A DNA stretch of 64,000 bases from Pseudomonadales bacterium. GTDB taxonomy: Bacteria > Pseudomonadota > Gammaproteobacteria > Pseudomonadales > Azotimanducaceae. Positions within the stretch are counted from its first letter, which is position 1. Each line of letters begins with the position of its first letter. The notes under the pieces were generated by a model. That model made no database searches, was not told the origin of the DNA, and worked only from the letters and a program-made list of their open reading frames with translations. Positions 25,633 to 33,606 of the stretch are shown in pieces. Where the stretch lies: contig JAHCAL010000002.1 in the NCBI GenBank assembly GCA_019634925.1, positions 496,001-560,000 on the forward strand, in the 5' to 3' direction. The position numbers were made by a program, and so were the translations under genes.

Positions 25633-26964
25633 ATGACGACCAGAGAAGGCAATCTCGAAGCCCCGGACCGCCAGCCGCTCGACTGGCAGAGCGACACGTT
25701 TTACGACCGCGAGGACCTCTACAAGGAACTCGAGCGTGTATACGACATCTGTCACGGCTGCCGGCGCTGCGTCAGCCTGTGCGACTCATTCCCGACGCTG
25801 TTCGACCTGGTCGACGAATCGCCGACCATGGAAGTGGACGGCGTCGCCAAGGCCGACTACATGAAGGTGGTCGACCAGTGTTTCCTGTGTGATCTGTGTG
25901 CCGAGACCAAGTGTCCATACCTGCCGCCGCATCCCTGGGCGGTCGACTTCCCGCATCTGATGCTGCGCGCCAAGGCCTACCGGTTCCGCGAGCAGGACAC
26001 CCGCTGGCGCGACCGGCTGATCACCAGCACCGACCCGATCTTCGACGTGCTGAGCACGCCGGGCGTCGCCCAGCTCGCCAACGCGGCCGCCGGCAGCAAG
26101 ACCCTGCGCAAGCTCGGCGACCGCATGGTCGGCATCCACCCGGAAGCACCACTGCCGCCCTTCCACGCGAAGACCCTCGGCCGGCGGGTCGACGAACACA
26201 TCGGGCGGGACCTGCCTGTCCGGCCAGGCGAGCGCACCACGGGCAAGGTCGCGATCTACGTGACCTGCTACGGCGATCACAACGAGCCGCAGGTGGTGGA
26301 AGACCTGATCGCGGTGCTCAACCACAACGACATCCCGGTGCGCGTGCTCAAGGACGCGAAGTGCTGCGGCATGCCGAAACTCGAGCTCGGCGATCTGAAG
26401 AAGGTCGCGGCACTGAAGGACGCGAACCTGCCGGTCTTCCTCGACGCGATCGCCGACGGCTACGACATCATCGCGCCGATCCCCTCGTGCGTGCTGATGT
26501 ACAAGCAGGAGCTGCCGCTCATGTTCCCCGAGGATGCGGACGTCGCGCGGGTCAAGGCAAGCTTCTTCGACCCGTTCGAGTACCTGATGCTGCGCCACAA
26601 GTCCGGGCTCGTGCGCACCGACTTCGGCCGGGGCCTCGGCAAGGTGGCCTATCACGTCGCCTGCCACCAGCGCGTGCAGAACATCGGCATGAAGACCCGC
26701 GAGTTCCTGAAGCTCGTACCCGACACCGAGGTGGTCGCCATCGAGCGCTGCTCCGGCCACGACGGCACCTACGCGGTGAAGAGCGAGACCTACGCGAAGG
26801 CCATGAAGATCGCGAAACCGGTGGTGACACGCGTGAAGCAGGCCGAGGCCGACACGTTCGGCTCGGACTGCCCCATGGCCGGCCGGCTGATCGCGCACGG
26901 TCTCGAGGACGCGGGTGATGCGATGCACCCGATCAGCATGATTCGCAAGGCATACGGAGTCTGA
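25633..26964 (+). CDS. Heterodisulfide reductase-related Fe-S oxidoreductase (CCG-domain protein)
   Basis: A 443-aa GlpC/HdrD-like protein. Two 4Fe-4S ferredoxin motifs sit at Cys40, 43, 46, 50 ([12 protein letters not shown]) and Cys83, 86, 89, 94 ([14 protein letters not shown]). Two cysteine-rich CCG modules follow: [10 protein letters not shown] with [13 protein letters not shown], then [10 protein letters not shown] with [11 protein letters not shown]. It likely passes electrons in the cytoplasm. The run rubrerythrin, this protein, DUF3501 recurs in many bacterial genomes to my knowledge, which suggests it reduces rubrerythrin. The next gene starts 2 bp after its stop. Confidence 0.9.
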   Translation: MTTREGNLEAPDRQPLDWQSDTFYDREDLYKELERVYDICHGCRRCVSLCDSFPTLFDLVDESPTMEVDGVAKADYMKVVDQCFLCDLCAETKCPYLPPHPWAVDFPHLMLRAKAYRFREQDTRWRDRLITSTDPIFDVLSTPGVAQLANAAAGSKTLRKLGDRMVGIHPEAPLPPFHAKTLGRRVDEHIGRDLPVRPGERTTGKVAIYVTCYGDHNEPQVVEDLIAVLNHNDIPVRVLKDAKCCGMPKLELGDLKKVAALKDANLPVFLDAIADGYDIIAPIPSCVLMYKQELPLMFPEDADVARVKASFFDPFEYLMLRHKSGLVRTDFGRGLGKVAYHVACHQRVQNIGMKTREFLKLVPDTEVVAIERCSGHDGTYAVKSETYAKAMKIAKPVVTRVKQAEADTFGSDCPMAGRLIAHGLEDAGDAMHPISMIRKAYGV

Positions 26965-26966
26965 CG

Positions 26967-27548
26967 ATGCAGAAACTGGCACGCAGCGACCTCTGGACGC
27001 TCGAGGCGTATTCCGAGGCGCGCAACGCTTTCCGCGCGGAAGTGATCGAGCACAAGAAGCCGCGCCGGGTCGCGCTTACCCCCAACGCGACGATGTATTT
27101 CGAGGACCGTACGACCATCCGGTACCAGGTCCAGGAGATGCTGCGCGTGGAGCGGATCTTCACCGCGGCCGAGATCGAGGAGGAGCTGGCCGCCTACAAC
27201 CCGCTGATCCCGGACGGGACCAACTGGAAAGGCACCTTCATGTTCGAGTACCCGGACGTCGAGGAGCGCCGGCGGGCGCTCGCGGAGATGCCGGGCATCG
27301 AGCATCGGATCTGGGTCCAGGTGGGCGACGCGCCGCGGATCTTCGCCATCGCCAACGAGGATCTCGAGCGGTCCACCGACGAAAAGACCTCCGCCGTGCA
27401 CTTCCTGAGGTTCGAGCTTGACCCGGCGAGCGTGGCGGCTGCCAAGGCCGGCGCACCGATCCGCATGGGCATCGAGCACGACCGCATGCGCGCAAACGTC
27501 ACGCTGCAGGAAGCCACGCGGCAGAGCCTCGTCGCCGACCTCGACTGA
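26967..27548 (+). CDS. DUF3501 family protein
   Basis: A 193-aa cytoplasmic protein: LWTLEAYSEARNAFRAEVIE at the N-terminus, then RVALTPNATMYFEDRTTIRY, QEMLRVERIF, and LIPDGTNWKGTFMFEYPDVE. These blocks match the DUF3501 family, found with rubrerythrin and the Fe-S oxidoreductase. The start ATG is 2 bp after the preceding stop, so the two are certainly co-transcribed. No catalytic motif stands out. A role in assembling or reducing the di-iron protein is inference from gene order. Confidence 0.88.
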   Translation: MQKLARSDLWTLEAYSEARNAFRAEVIEHKKPRRVALTPNATMYFEDRTTIRYQVQEMLRVERIFTAAEIEEELAAYNPLIPDGTNWKGTFMFEYPDVEERRRALAEMPGIEHRIWVQVGDAPRIFAIANEDLERSTDEKTSAVHFLRFELDPASVAAAKAGAPIRMGIEHDRMRANVTLQEATRQSLVADLD

Positions 27549-27577
27549 ACGCCGGACCGCGGGGCCCCGCCCGCCGG

Positions 27578-28471
27578 TCAGTCGTGCAGGATGTTCCGCA
27601 TGGTGTCGATCAAGAGCTTCGCGAGCTCTTCGAGCAGCTCCTCGCGGGTGGAACTGGTGCGCCAGCAGAGCCCGATGTCGCGGTGCGGTGTCGCGCCGCT
27701 GAACGGCAGGTAACGCACCGTCGCACTCTTCTGCGGCACCGCGAGTTCCGGCATCAGCGTGATGCCGACGTTCGCAGCCACCATCTGGCGCAGCGTCTCG
27801 ATGCTGGTCGCCCGGAAGTTGGTGTTCTCGACCGCGTGCGCGGTCTGGCAGATCGCGAGCGCCTGGTCGCGCAGGCAGTGGCCGTCCTCGAGCAGCAGGA
27901 CCTGCTCGTCCTCGAGGTCGGCGAGCCGCACCGATTTCTGTCCCGCCTTCGGATGCTGGCGGGACGCCGCGAAGTAGAACGGCTCGGTGTAGAGCTTGAC
28001 CTGCTCCACGTGCTCTTCGTCGAGCGGCAGCGCGAGTATCACCGCATCGAGTTCACCGTCGCGCAGCATGCGCGTGATGTTGAGCGTCTGGCCTTCGGTC
28101 AACTGGGTCTTGAGCTTGGGGAAGGCCTTGTTGATCGGCCCGAGGATCTTAGGCAGCAGGTAGGGCGCCACGGTCGGGATGATGCCGAGCCGGAACTCGC
28201 CCCCGAACGGATCCTGGTAGGCCTGGGCGATGTGGACCAGCTGGTTCACTTCGCGCAGCACGCGCTGCGCCTGCGCGACGATCCGCTCGCCGACCGGCGT
28301 CAGCATGACCTGCCGGTTGGTGCGTTCGATCAGCACCACGCCGAGTTCCTCCTCGAGCTTCTTGATCTGCGTGGAGAGCGTCGGCTGGCTCACGAAGCAG
28401 GCTTCCGCAGCGCGCCCGAAGTGGCGCTGTTCGGCGACCGCCACCAGGTAACGCAGGTCGCGCAGGTTCAT
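27578..28471 (-). CDS. oxyR: Hydrogen-peroxide-sensing regulator OxyR
   Basis: A 297-aa LysR-type regulator. The HTH is at residues 1-60 (LRDLRYLVAVAEQRHFGRAA, SQPTLSTQIKKLEEELGVVL). The redox pair is Cys199 and Cys208 in LEDGHCLRDQALAIC, at the same numbers as in E. coli OxyR, so peroxide-driven disulfide switching should work. The ATG at 28471 overlaps the stop of the alcohol dehydrogenase gene by 4 bp. It converges with the rubrerythrin cluster, which is a likely target. Confidence 0.95.
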   Translation of the reverse strand: MNLRDLRYLVAVAEQRHFGRAAEACFVSQPTLSTQIKKLEEELGVVLIERTNRQVMLTPVGERIVAQAQRVLREVNQLVHIAQAYQDPFGGEFRLGIIPTVAPYLLPKILGPINKAFPKLKTQLTEGQTLNITRMLRDGELDAVILALPLDEEHVEQVKLYTEPFYFAASRQHPKAGQKSVRLADLEDEQVLLLEDGHCLRDQALAICQTAHAVENTNFRATSIETLRQMVAANVGITLMPELAVPQKSATVRYLPFSGATPHRDIGLCWRTSSTREELLEELAKLLIDTMRNILHD

Positions 28472-29547
28472 GCGTGCCAGGGCTCGACCAGGATCTTGGC
28501 GTGCCGCTCGGGGTTGCGCAGGTCCGCGAACGCACCGGCGACACCGGCCACGCCGACCTTGCCGGTAATCAGCGGTTCGACGGGTAACCTTCCGGCGGCG
28601 ATGTGGCCGAGCGTCTCCGCGAATTCCTCCGCGGTATAAGCGAGCACGAACTGCAGGTTGAGCTCCTTGCTGACGGCGAGCAGCGGCCGGATCGAATCCT
28701 GCTCCATGCACACGCCGACGATCACGAAGCGACAGCCGCGCTCGGCGCCCACCATCATCTGGTCGATGACGCCCGGCACCCCGACACACTCGAAGAATAC
28801 CCCCGGCGGCAGCACGCGCTCGCCACTGAGCGGATTCACCGCGGCGCGCAGGCCCTGGCTGCTCGCGCGCGCCGCGTCACGCCAGGAGTCGTAGGGCGAG
28901 TGCGCGGCCGGGTCGATCACGATGTCGGCACCGATCCGCTCGGCCAGCCGGCGCCGGGCCGGCGAGAAGTCCGCCGCGATGACCGGCGCGGCGCCGGCGA
29001 GCTTGAGCGCCGCGATCACGGCGAGTCCGACCGGCCCGCAGCCGATCACCAGGGGTACGTCATCCGGCGCGAGCCCTGCCTTGCGTACCGCGTGGAGTCC
29101 CACGGCCATCGGCTCGGTGAGCGCCGCGTGCTCCGTGGAGAGCCCGTCGGGAACCGGCAGCAGCAGGGCTTCGGAGAGCACCATGCGTTCGCCATAGCCG
29201 CCCGGAAAGTCGTGGGAGTAGCCGACCGACAGCGCCTGCGGCGGCCGGAACAGGACCGGCATCGAGCAGACCCGCGTGCCCGGCGCCAGGCGCCGTCCGG
29301 ATCCCGGACCGTAGTCCAGCACCTCGGCGCAGAATTCGTGGCCCATGACGAGGTCGCGGCCCGGATCGATGCCGCCGCCGACGCCGCCGGAATCCGCGGC
29401 GAACCGGTGGGTGTGCTGCAGCACGTGCAGGTCGGACCCGCAGATGCCGCAGGCGAGCGTGCGGACCAGGACTTCGCCTGGGCCGGGTACCGGCTCCGGC
29501 ACCTCGCCAACTTCGATCGCTCCATTGCGCATGACTGCGGCACGCAT
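28468..29547 (-). CDS. Zinc-dependent medium-chain alcohol dehydrogenase
   Basis: A 359-aa MDR-superfamily dehydrogenase. The catalytic zinc region is ACGICGSDLHVLQHTHR with the downstream GHEFCAEVLDYGPG. The Rossmann signature is IGCGPVGLAVIAALKLAGA. The four-cysteine structural zinc lobe is absent. An extended insertion, FRPPQALSVGYSHDFPGGYG, appears in this subfamily. The substrate is unknown. GGAGGAGACAG precedes the ATG at 29547. The stop overlaps oxyR by 4 bp, so this enzyme is the first gene of the oxyR operon, an uncommon arrangement that puts oxyR under its promoter. Confidence 0.9.
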   Translation of the reverse strand: MRAAVMRNGAIEVGEVPEPVPGPGEVLVRTLACGICGSDLHVLQHTHRFAADSGGVGGGIDPGRDLVMGHEFCAEVLDYGPGSGRRLAPGTRVCSMPVLFRPPQALSVGYSHDFPGGYGERMVLSEALLLPVPDGLSTEHAALTEPMAVGLHAVRKAGLAPDDVPLVIGCGPVGLAVIAALKLAGAAPVIAADFSPARRRLAERIGADIVIDPAAHSPYDSWRDAARASSQGLRAAVNPLSGERVLPPGVFFECVGVPGVIDQMMVGAERGCRFVIVGVCMEQDSIRPLLAVSKELNLQFVLAYTAEEFAETLGHIAAGRLPVEPLITGKVGVAGVAGAFADLRNPERHAKILVEPWHA

Positions 29548-29597
29548 CGACTGTCTCCTCCCGGAATGCACGGCTATGGTACTTTGGCGCGCCATGG

Positions 29598-29643
29598 ACA
29601 CACCACAGCACACACCACAGCACACACCACAGTACACACCACC
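29598..29643. repeat. 12-bp tandem repeat, about 3.8 copies
   Basis: ACACACCACAGC repeated three times (third copy ends in T) plus a 10-base partial copy. It lies between the dehydrogenase and rluA-type starts, in the divergent promoter region, and would code for a Thr/His-rich stretch if the upstream ATG at 29566 were used. Confidence 0.9.
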
Positions 29644-29652
29644 GGACGCGCG

Positions 29653-30336
29653 GTGATCCGCATCCTGTACCGCGACCAGCACCTGGTCGCACTCGACAAA
29701 CCGGCGGACCTCGCGCTCCTCGCCGACCGCTCCGGCGCACCCTGCTTGTGGGACGGCCTGCCCGGACTGCTCGGCGCGCGGCCGTACCTGGTGCATCGAC
29801 TCGACAAGGGCACGAGCGGCGTGCTGCTGGTGGCGCTCGACCGGCAAACCCAATCCGCGCTGACACGTGCGTTCACGCAACGCCAGATCGACAAATACTA
29901 CCTGGCATGGGTGGCGGGCCGGCTCGACGCGGCGGGCACGCAAATCATCGACCTGCCGCTCAAACCGGGCCGCAAGAGCCGCTATCGGGTCGCGGGTGCG
30001 CGCGACGCCATCGTACGCGACCGGCGCGGCTGGCATATCGATGCGGCGGATCCCGAGGGTCACCCGAGTCTCACGCGGCTGCGCGTCCTCGCGCACGACG
30101 GCGACAGGACCCTCGTCCTGCTCGCACCGGTCACCGGGCGTACGCATCAGCTGCGCGTGCACCTCGCGTGGATCGGTCATCCGATCCTGGGAGACAGCCT
30201 CTACGGCAAGCCGGGGACGGCGCAACAGGCAGCACCTCGTCTGCTGCTGCACTGCCACAAGCTCGTGGTACGCGGCCGCGGCATGTTCCGCGCGGCGCCG
30301 TCGGACGCCTGGCCGCCGGTCAGGCGCGGCTCGTGA
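29653..30336 (+). CDS. RluA-family RNA pseudouridine synthase
   Basis: A 227-aa enzyme that isomerises uridine to pseudouridine in rRNA or tRNA. The catalytic Asp lies in LVHRLDKGTSGVLLVAL. Other landmarks are ILYRDQHLVALDKPADLALL at the N-terminus, DKYYLAWVAGR, and the C-terminal PVTGRTHQLRVHLAWIGHPI followed by GDSLYG. No S4 domain is present, as in RluA itself or TruC. GTG at 29653 is chosen because homology starts there; an in-frame ATG at 29566 would add a repeat-coded Thr/His tail. It overlaps the LRAT-like gene tail-to-tail by 17 bp. Confidence 0.9.
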   Translation: MIRILYRDQHLVALDKPADLALLADRSGAPCLWDGLPGLLGARPYLVHRLDKGTSGVLLVALDRQTQSALTRAFTQRQIDKYYLAWVAGRLDAAGTQIIDLPLKPGRKSRYRVAGARDAIVRDRRGWHIDAADPEGHPSLTRLRVLAHDGDRTLVLLAPVTGRTHQLRVHLAWIGHPILGDSLYGKPGTAQQAAPRLLLHCHKLVVRGRGMFRAAPSDAWPPVRRGS

Positions 30337-30781
30337 ACCGCTCGGCGAAGCGCCGGCCCAGCGCGAACCCGGCCGCCGTGACGCCCGGATGCCGGGTCAC
30401 GGCAAAGGCCACCGCGGCGATGCCGATGCCGGCGATCCAGCCCCGCAGCTGCGGGCTCCGCTCGCGCCCTTCGAGGGTCCGCGAGACGGTATGCTCGCAG
30501 TTGTTGGCGAACAGGTGGTAACGCGCGCCAGGGCGCGGGGCGGCCCGATACGCGCGTGCCCGGCTTTCGCCGCAGCCGTTGCGCGTCACCGTGACCGTCC
30601 GGCCGGCGGCGAACTCCGCGAGCGACGAAAGGTGCTCGCCGCGTGCGGGTGTGTTGTGGAGGATGCGTCCGTCCGGCATGACGACACCCTTGTGCATGAC
30701 CGGACCCTTGCGGCGCGCGACGATGTCGCCCGGCAGAAGACGCTGCTGGAACCGGTACCCGGAATCATCGGACGTGTTCAT
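30320..30781 (-). CDS. LRAT-domain (permuted NlpC/P60-like) protein with C-terminal membrane segment
   Basis: A 153-aa protein. The LRAT/NlpC-like core shows GDIVARRKGPVMHKGVVMPD with His30, a second His42 in GRILHNTP, and Cys95 in the hallmark ANNCEH. These match the His/Cys dyad of lecithin-retinol-acyltransferase-like thiol enzymes. A hydrophobic stretch (WIAGIGIAAVAFAVT) near the C-terminus suggests a membrane anchor. Bacterial members have mostly unknown substrates; acyl transfer on lipids or peptide hydrolysis are both possible. AGGGAG precedes the ATG at 30781. Confidence 0.85.
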   Translation of the reverse strand: MNTSDDSGYRFQQRLLPGDIVARRKGPVMHKGVVMPDGRILHNTPARGEHLSSLAEFAAGRTVTVTRNGCGESRARAYRAAPRPGARYHLFANNCEHTVSRTLEGRERSPQLRGWIAGIGIAAVAFAVTRHPGVTAAGFALGRRFAERFTSRA

Positions 30782-30818
30782 CGGGATCTCCCTGCGCCGG
30801 CCTTGGTGGGCGCACCGT

Positions 30819-31166
30819 TCAACGGCTCTTCGATACCATGAAATCGATGGCGTCCGCCAGCTCCTGGTCCGAGCACTGGTTGCAGAGGCCGCGGGCCGGC
30901 ATGCCCGGCGGGATGCCGTCGATCGTGGTCCGGAGCAGCGCGTCCGCGCCCTTGGCGATGCGCGGCGCCCATTGTTCGACGGAACCGGTACGCGGCGCCC
31001 CCGCGATGCCGGCGGCATGGCACGAGAAACAGAAGCGGGTATAGGTCTGTTCGCCCGGGTGCACCTCCGCACTGCCACCCGCCGCGGCCGACCCACCGGC
31101 GCCCTCCGAGCAGGCGCCCAGCAGGGCGACCACCACGAGGCTTGCGATCAACTTCAACTTCATCAT
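30819..31166 (-). CDS. Cytochrome c5-like lipoprotein
   Basis: A 115-aa class I c-type cytochrome. The N-terminal signal ends in a lipobox (VVALLGAC, Cys19), so the protein is membrane-tethered on the periplasmic side. The haem motif is CFSCH at residues 46-50 and Met89 in IPPGMPARG is the probable distal ligand. A second pair, Cys95 and Cys98 in GLCNQCSD, is the disulfide typical of cytochrome c5. It should carry electrons between respiratory complexes. Two successive ATG codons (31166 and 31163) can serve as starts. Confidence 0.93.
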   Translation of the reverse strand: MMKLKLIASLVVVALLGACSEGAGGSAAAGGSAEVHPGEQTYTRFCFSCHAAGIAGAPRTGSVEQWAPRIAKGADALLRTTIDGIPPGMPARGLCNQCSDQELADAIDFMVSKSR

Positions 31167-31245
31167 CGACTACTTCCTGCTCCCTCGGGCCAGACGAACA
31201 CACGGATGGTAGACACCGGAAAGCGCCGCGGATTCCGGCGCCGGT

Positions 31246-32406
31246 CTACAGCGCACATAGTATCTCCGCCGCCCGGTGCAACGTCGCGTCGTCCTTGGCG
31301 AAACAGAGCCGCAGCATCCGGTGGCCCGGATCCGTGCCATAGAACACCGATACCGGAATCGACGCCAGCTTGTGCTCGACGGTCAGGCGCCGGGCGAGCT
31401 CGACGTCGTGCTCGGCGGAGATCGCCGAATAATCCAGCAGCTGGAAATAGGTCCCGGCACTCGGCACGACCCGGAACCGCGAGTCGGCGAGCAGCGCGCA
31501 CAGCAGGTCGCGCTTGCGCTGGTAGAACGCGCCGAGATTCCGGTGATGCTCCGGATGCGCGGCCAGGAAGTCCGCGAGCCCGAGCTGCACCGGGGTGTTG
31601 GAGGTGAAGGTCACGTACTGATGGATGCGCCGGAACTCCACCGTGAGCGCCGCGGGCGCGACGCAATAGCCGATCTTCCAGCCGGTCGTGTGATAGGTCT
31701 TGCCGAACGAGGACACCACGAAACTGCGCGCGTACAGCGCCGGGTGGCGGCACAGGCTCTCGTGGTGCCGGCCATCGAAGATGATGTGTTCGTATACCTC
31801 GTCGGCCAGCAGGAACAGCCGGCGCCCCGCCACGATCCGCTCGAGTGCTGCGATGTCGGACGCATCCCAAGCGCTGCCGGTGGGATTGTGCGGCGTGTTC
31901 GTGATGATCAGCCGGGTCCGGTCGTTCACCAGGTCCGCCACGCGGTCCCAGTCGATCCGGTAGGCAGGCGGATGCAGCGGCACCCGAACGCAGCGGCCGC
32001 CCTGCAGGCGGACCACCGGCTCGTAGCTGTCGTAAGCCGGGTCGAAGATCAGTACCTCGTCGCCCGGGTTCACCACCGCGGCAATCGCGCAGAACAGCGC
32101 CTCGGTCGCGCCGGAGGTGACGGTCACCTCGCGATCCGCGTCGACTTCGCAGCCATACAGGTCGCGCACCTTCGCCGCGATGCCGGCGCGCAGGGCGGGC
32201 ACCCCCATCATCGGCGCGTACTGGTTGTAACCACTCCGCAGGTAGTGCTGGACCCGGTCGAGCAGGTAGCCGGGCCCGTCGAAGTCGGGAAAGCCCTGCG
32301 AGAGGTTGAGCGCCCCTTCCTTACGGGCGAGCTCGCTCATCACCGTGAAAATCGTGGTCTCGACATCCGGCAGCTTGCTGACCGGCAGGGGTGCGGGGTC
32401 GATCAT
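31246..32406 (-). CDS. ybdL: Methionine aminotransferase (YbdL-type, PLP-dependent)
   Basis: A 386-aa class I/II aminotransferase whose sequence follows E. coli YbdL closely: LSQGFPDFDGPGYL, NQYAPMMGVPALR, VTSGATEALFCAI, FDPAYDSYEP, TNTPHNPTGSAWD. The PLP lysine is in SSFGKTYHTTGWKIGYCVAP. YbdL acts on methionine and some aromatic amino acids with 2-oxo acid partners. ATG at 32406 was chosen from homology. Its promoter region ran into that of the ArsR-methyltransferase/ahcY operon before an IS1595 element inserted at 32473, so the two units probably shared an operator. Confidence 0.92.
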   Translation of the reverse strand: MIDPAPLPVSKLPDVETTIFTVMSELARKEGALNLSQGFPDFDGPGYLLDRVQHYLRSGYNQYAPMMGVPALRAGIAAKVRDLYGCEVDADREVTVTSGATEALFCAIAAVVNPGDEVLIFDPAYDSYEPVVRLQGGRCVRVPLHPPAYRIDWDRVADLVNDRTRLIITNTPHNPTGSAWDASDIAALERIVAGRRLFLLADEVYEHIIFDGRHHESLCRHPALYARSFVVSSFGKTYHTTGWKIGYCVAPAALTVEFRRIHQYVTFTSNTPVQLGLADFLAAHPEHHRNLGAFYQRKRDLLCALLADSRFRVVPSAGTYFQLLDYSAISAEHDVELARRLTVEHKLASIPVSVFYGTDPGHRMLRLCFAKDDATLHRAAEILCAL

Positions 32407-32458
32407 GCGCGCATTCTGGCACAGGCCGGTCGCCAGTAAAGCGGGCCGGCCGAACAAA

Positions 32459-32478
32459 ATATCAATCAACTTCGATAT
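32459..32478. promoter_or_regulatory. Palindrome at the left transposon junction (split operator)
   Basis: ATATCAATCAACTTCGATAT, formed half by chromosomal sequence and half by the first six bases of the transposon. It lies 53 bp upstream of the aminotransferase start. The uninterrupted ancestral site reads ATATCAATCAACTTTGATAT. Confidence 0.5.
32465..32472. repeat. 8-bp target-site duplication, left copy (ATCAACTT)
   Basis: Identical to bases 34988-34995 on the far side of the element. Eight base pairs is the usual duplication for IS1595-family elements. Confidence 0.85.
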
Positions 32479-32538
32479 TGTCCCCTTGACGTACGTATGG
32501 CATTTTCATATCATGGCCACGCACTTCGGAGATCGGCC

Positions 32539-33417
32539 ATGAAATTCACCGTCAAAGACTTCTTCAAGCAATTCCCCGACGATGATGCCTGCCTTGAGCA
32601 TCTCATGGAGACTCGCTTCGGGAAGTCTTTTGAGTGCCCGAAGTGCGCCAAGGAATCCAAGTTCCATCGCCTGGCGAATCTGCCCGCTTACTCCTGCCAG
32701 TACTGCGGCCACCACATTCACCCGATGGTCGGGACCCCGTTCGCAAAGAGCCGTACGCCGCTCCAGTTGTGGTTCTACGCGATCTTCCTGTTCACCACGT
32801 CCAAGCATGGAGTCCCTGCAAAAGAGCTTCAGCGGCAACTCGGCATCACCTACAAGACCGCATGGCGCATTGGTCACGAGATCCGCAAGTACATCAGCGG
32901 GAAGGACAACGAAGAACCGCTTTCCGGCCACGTAGAGATCGACGAGACCTACGTAGGCGGGAAGCTTAAGGGCGGCAAGCGCGGCCGCGGCGCTGCCGAG
33001 AATAAAACGATCGTACTGGGCATGATGGAGCGGGATGGCCGAATCGCTCTTGAGGTTGTCGATACCGTCAGACAGGATGAAGTGTTGCCCCACATCATCG
33101 ACCACGTGAAGGAAGGCGCGACAATCAGCACCGATGAAAACCGCACGTACCACCCGTTGACGAAACTCGGCTACAAGCACGAGAAGGTCCAACACAACGA
33201 AGGCGAGTGGGTGCGCGGAGAGGTCCACACGAACAACATCGAATCCTTCTGGAACATTTTCAAGCGGAGCGTCAAAAGCACGCACGTTCACGTATCGAAG
33301 CAGCATATGCAGAAGTATCTGGACGAGTTCGAGTATCGCTTCAACATGCGCAAAGAAACACACGGGCACATGTTCGACGATCTAATCAACGGCTTCGCCG
33401 CTGGTCGTGACGATTGA
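32539..33417 (+). CDS. IS1595-family transposase
   Basis: A 292-aa transposase. An N-terminal zinc ribbon is formed by Cys33, 36, 53, 56 (CPKC, CQYC). A helix-turn-helix follows (KELQRQLGITYKTAWRIGHE). The ISXO2-like DDE domain has Asp135 in HVEIDETYVGGK, Asp199 in STDENRTYHP and the HTNNIESFWNIFKR block near residue 235 that supplies the last acidic or amide ligand. The ATG at 32539 follows GGAGA. It reads inward from the left terminal repeat, 66 bp away. All parts are intact. Confidence 0.95.
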   Translation: MKFTVKDFFKQFPDDDACLEHLMETRFGKSFECPKCAKESKFHRLANLPAYSCQYCGHHIHPMVGTPFAKSRTPLQLWFYAIFLFTTSKHGVPAKELQRQLGITYKTAWRIGHEIRKYISGKDNEEPLSGHVEIDETYVGGKLKGGKRGRGAAENKTIVLGMMERDGRIALEVVDTVRQDEVLPHIIDHVKEGATISTDENRTYHPLTKLGYKHEKVQHNEGEWVRGEVHTNNIESFWNIFKRSVKSTHVHVSKQHMQKYLDEFEYRFNMRKETHGHMFDDLINGFAAGRDD

Positions 33418-33423
33418 GCCGAA

Positions 33424-33606
33424 TCATTCCTTGTACCCAGACTTTCGAAGCTTCTCATCACGCTCCATCCGCTCTAGCACCTTCTGGAACTCCTGATCCT
33501 CGGCCAGTTCTTTCGAGTGCTGTTCGATGAACTCGGCTAGTCGTCCTTGCTCTCTGGCCTCCCTCAGCGTCAGTTCTGCTTCATCATCTTTGCTTTGCTT
33601 CGGCAT
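33424..33606 (-). CDS. Small charged passenger protein of the IS1595 element
   Basis: A 60-aa very charged helical protein (LREAREQGRLAEFIEQHSKE, FQKVLERMERDEKLRK). It overlaps the end of the larger passenger gene by 23 bp and is thus coupled to it. I do not recognise a family. It may be a partner or regulator of the membrane-anchored protein. It ends 6 bp from the convergent transposase stop. Confidence 0.6.
   Translation of the reverse strand: MPKQSKDDEAELTLREAREQGRLAEFIEQHSKELAEDQEFQKVLERMERDEKLRKSGYKE

Noticed and set aside
27559..27570. Palindrome GCGGGGCCCCGC between DUF3501 and oxyR as a terminator
   Set aside because: There is no loop beyond the palindrome centre and no T-run; in DNA this GC-rich, short palindromes are expected.
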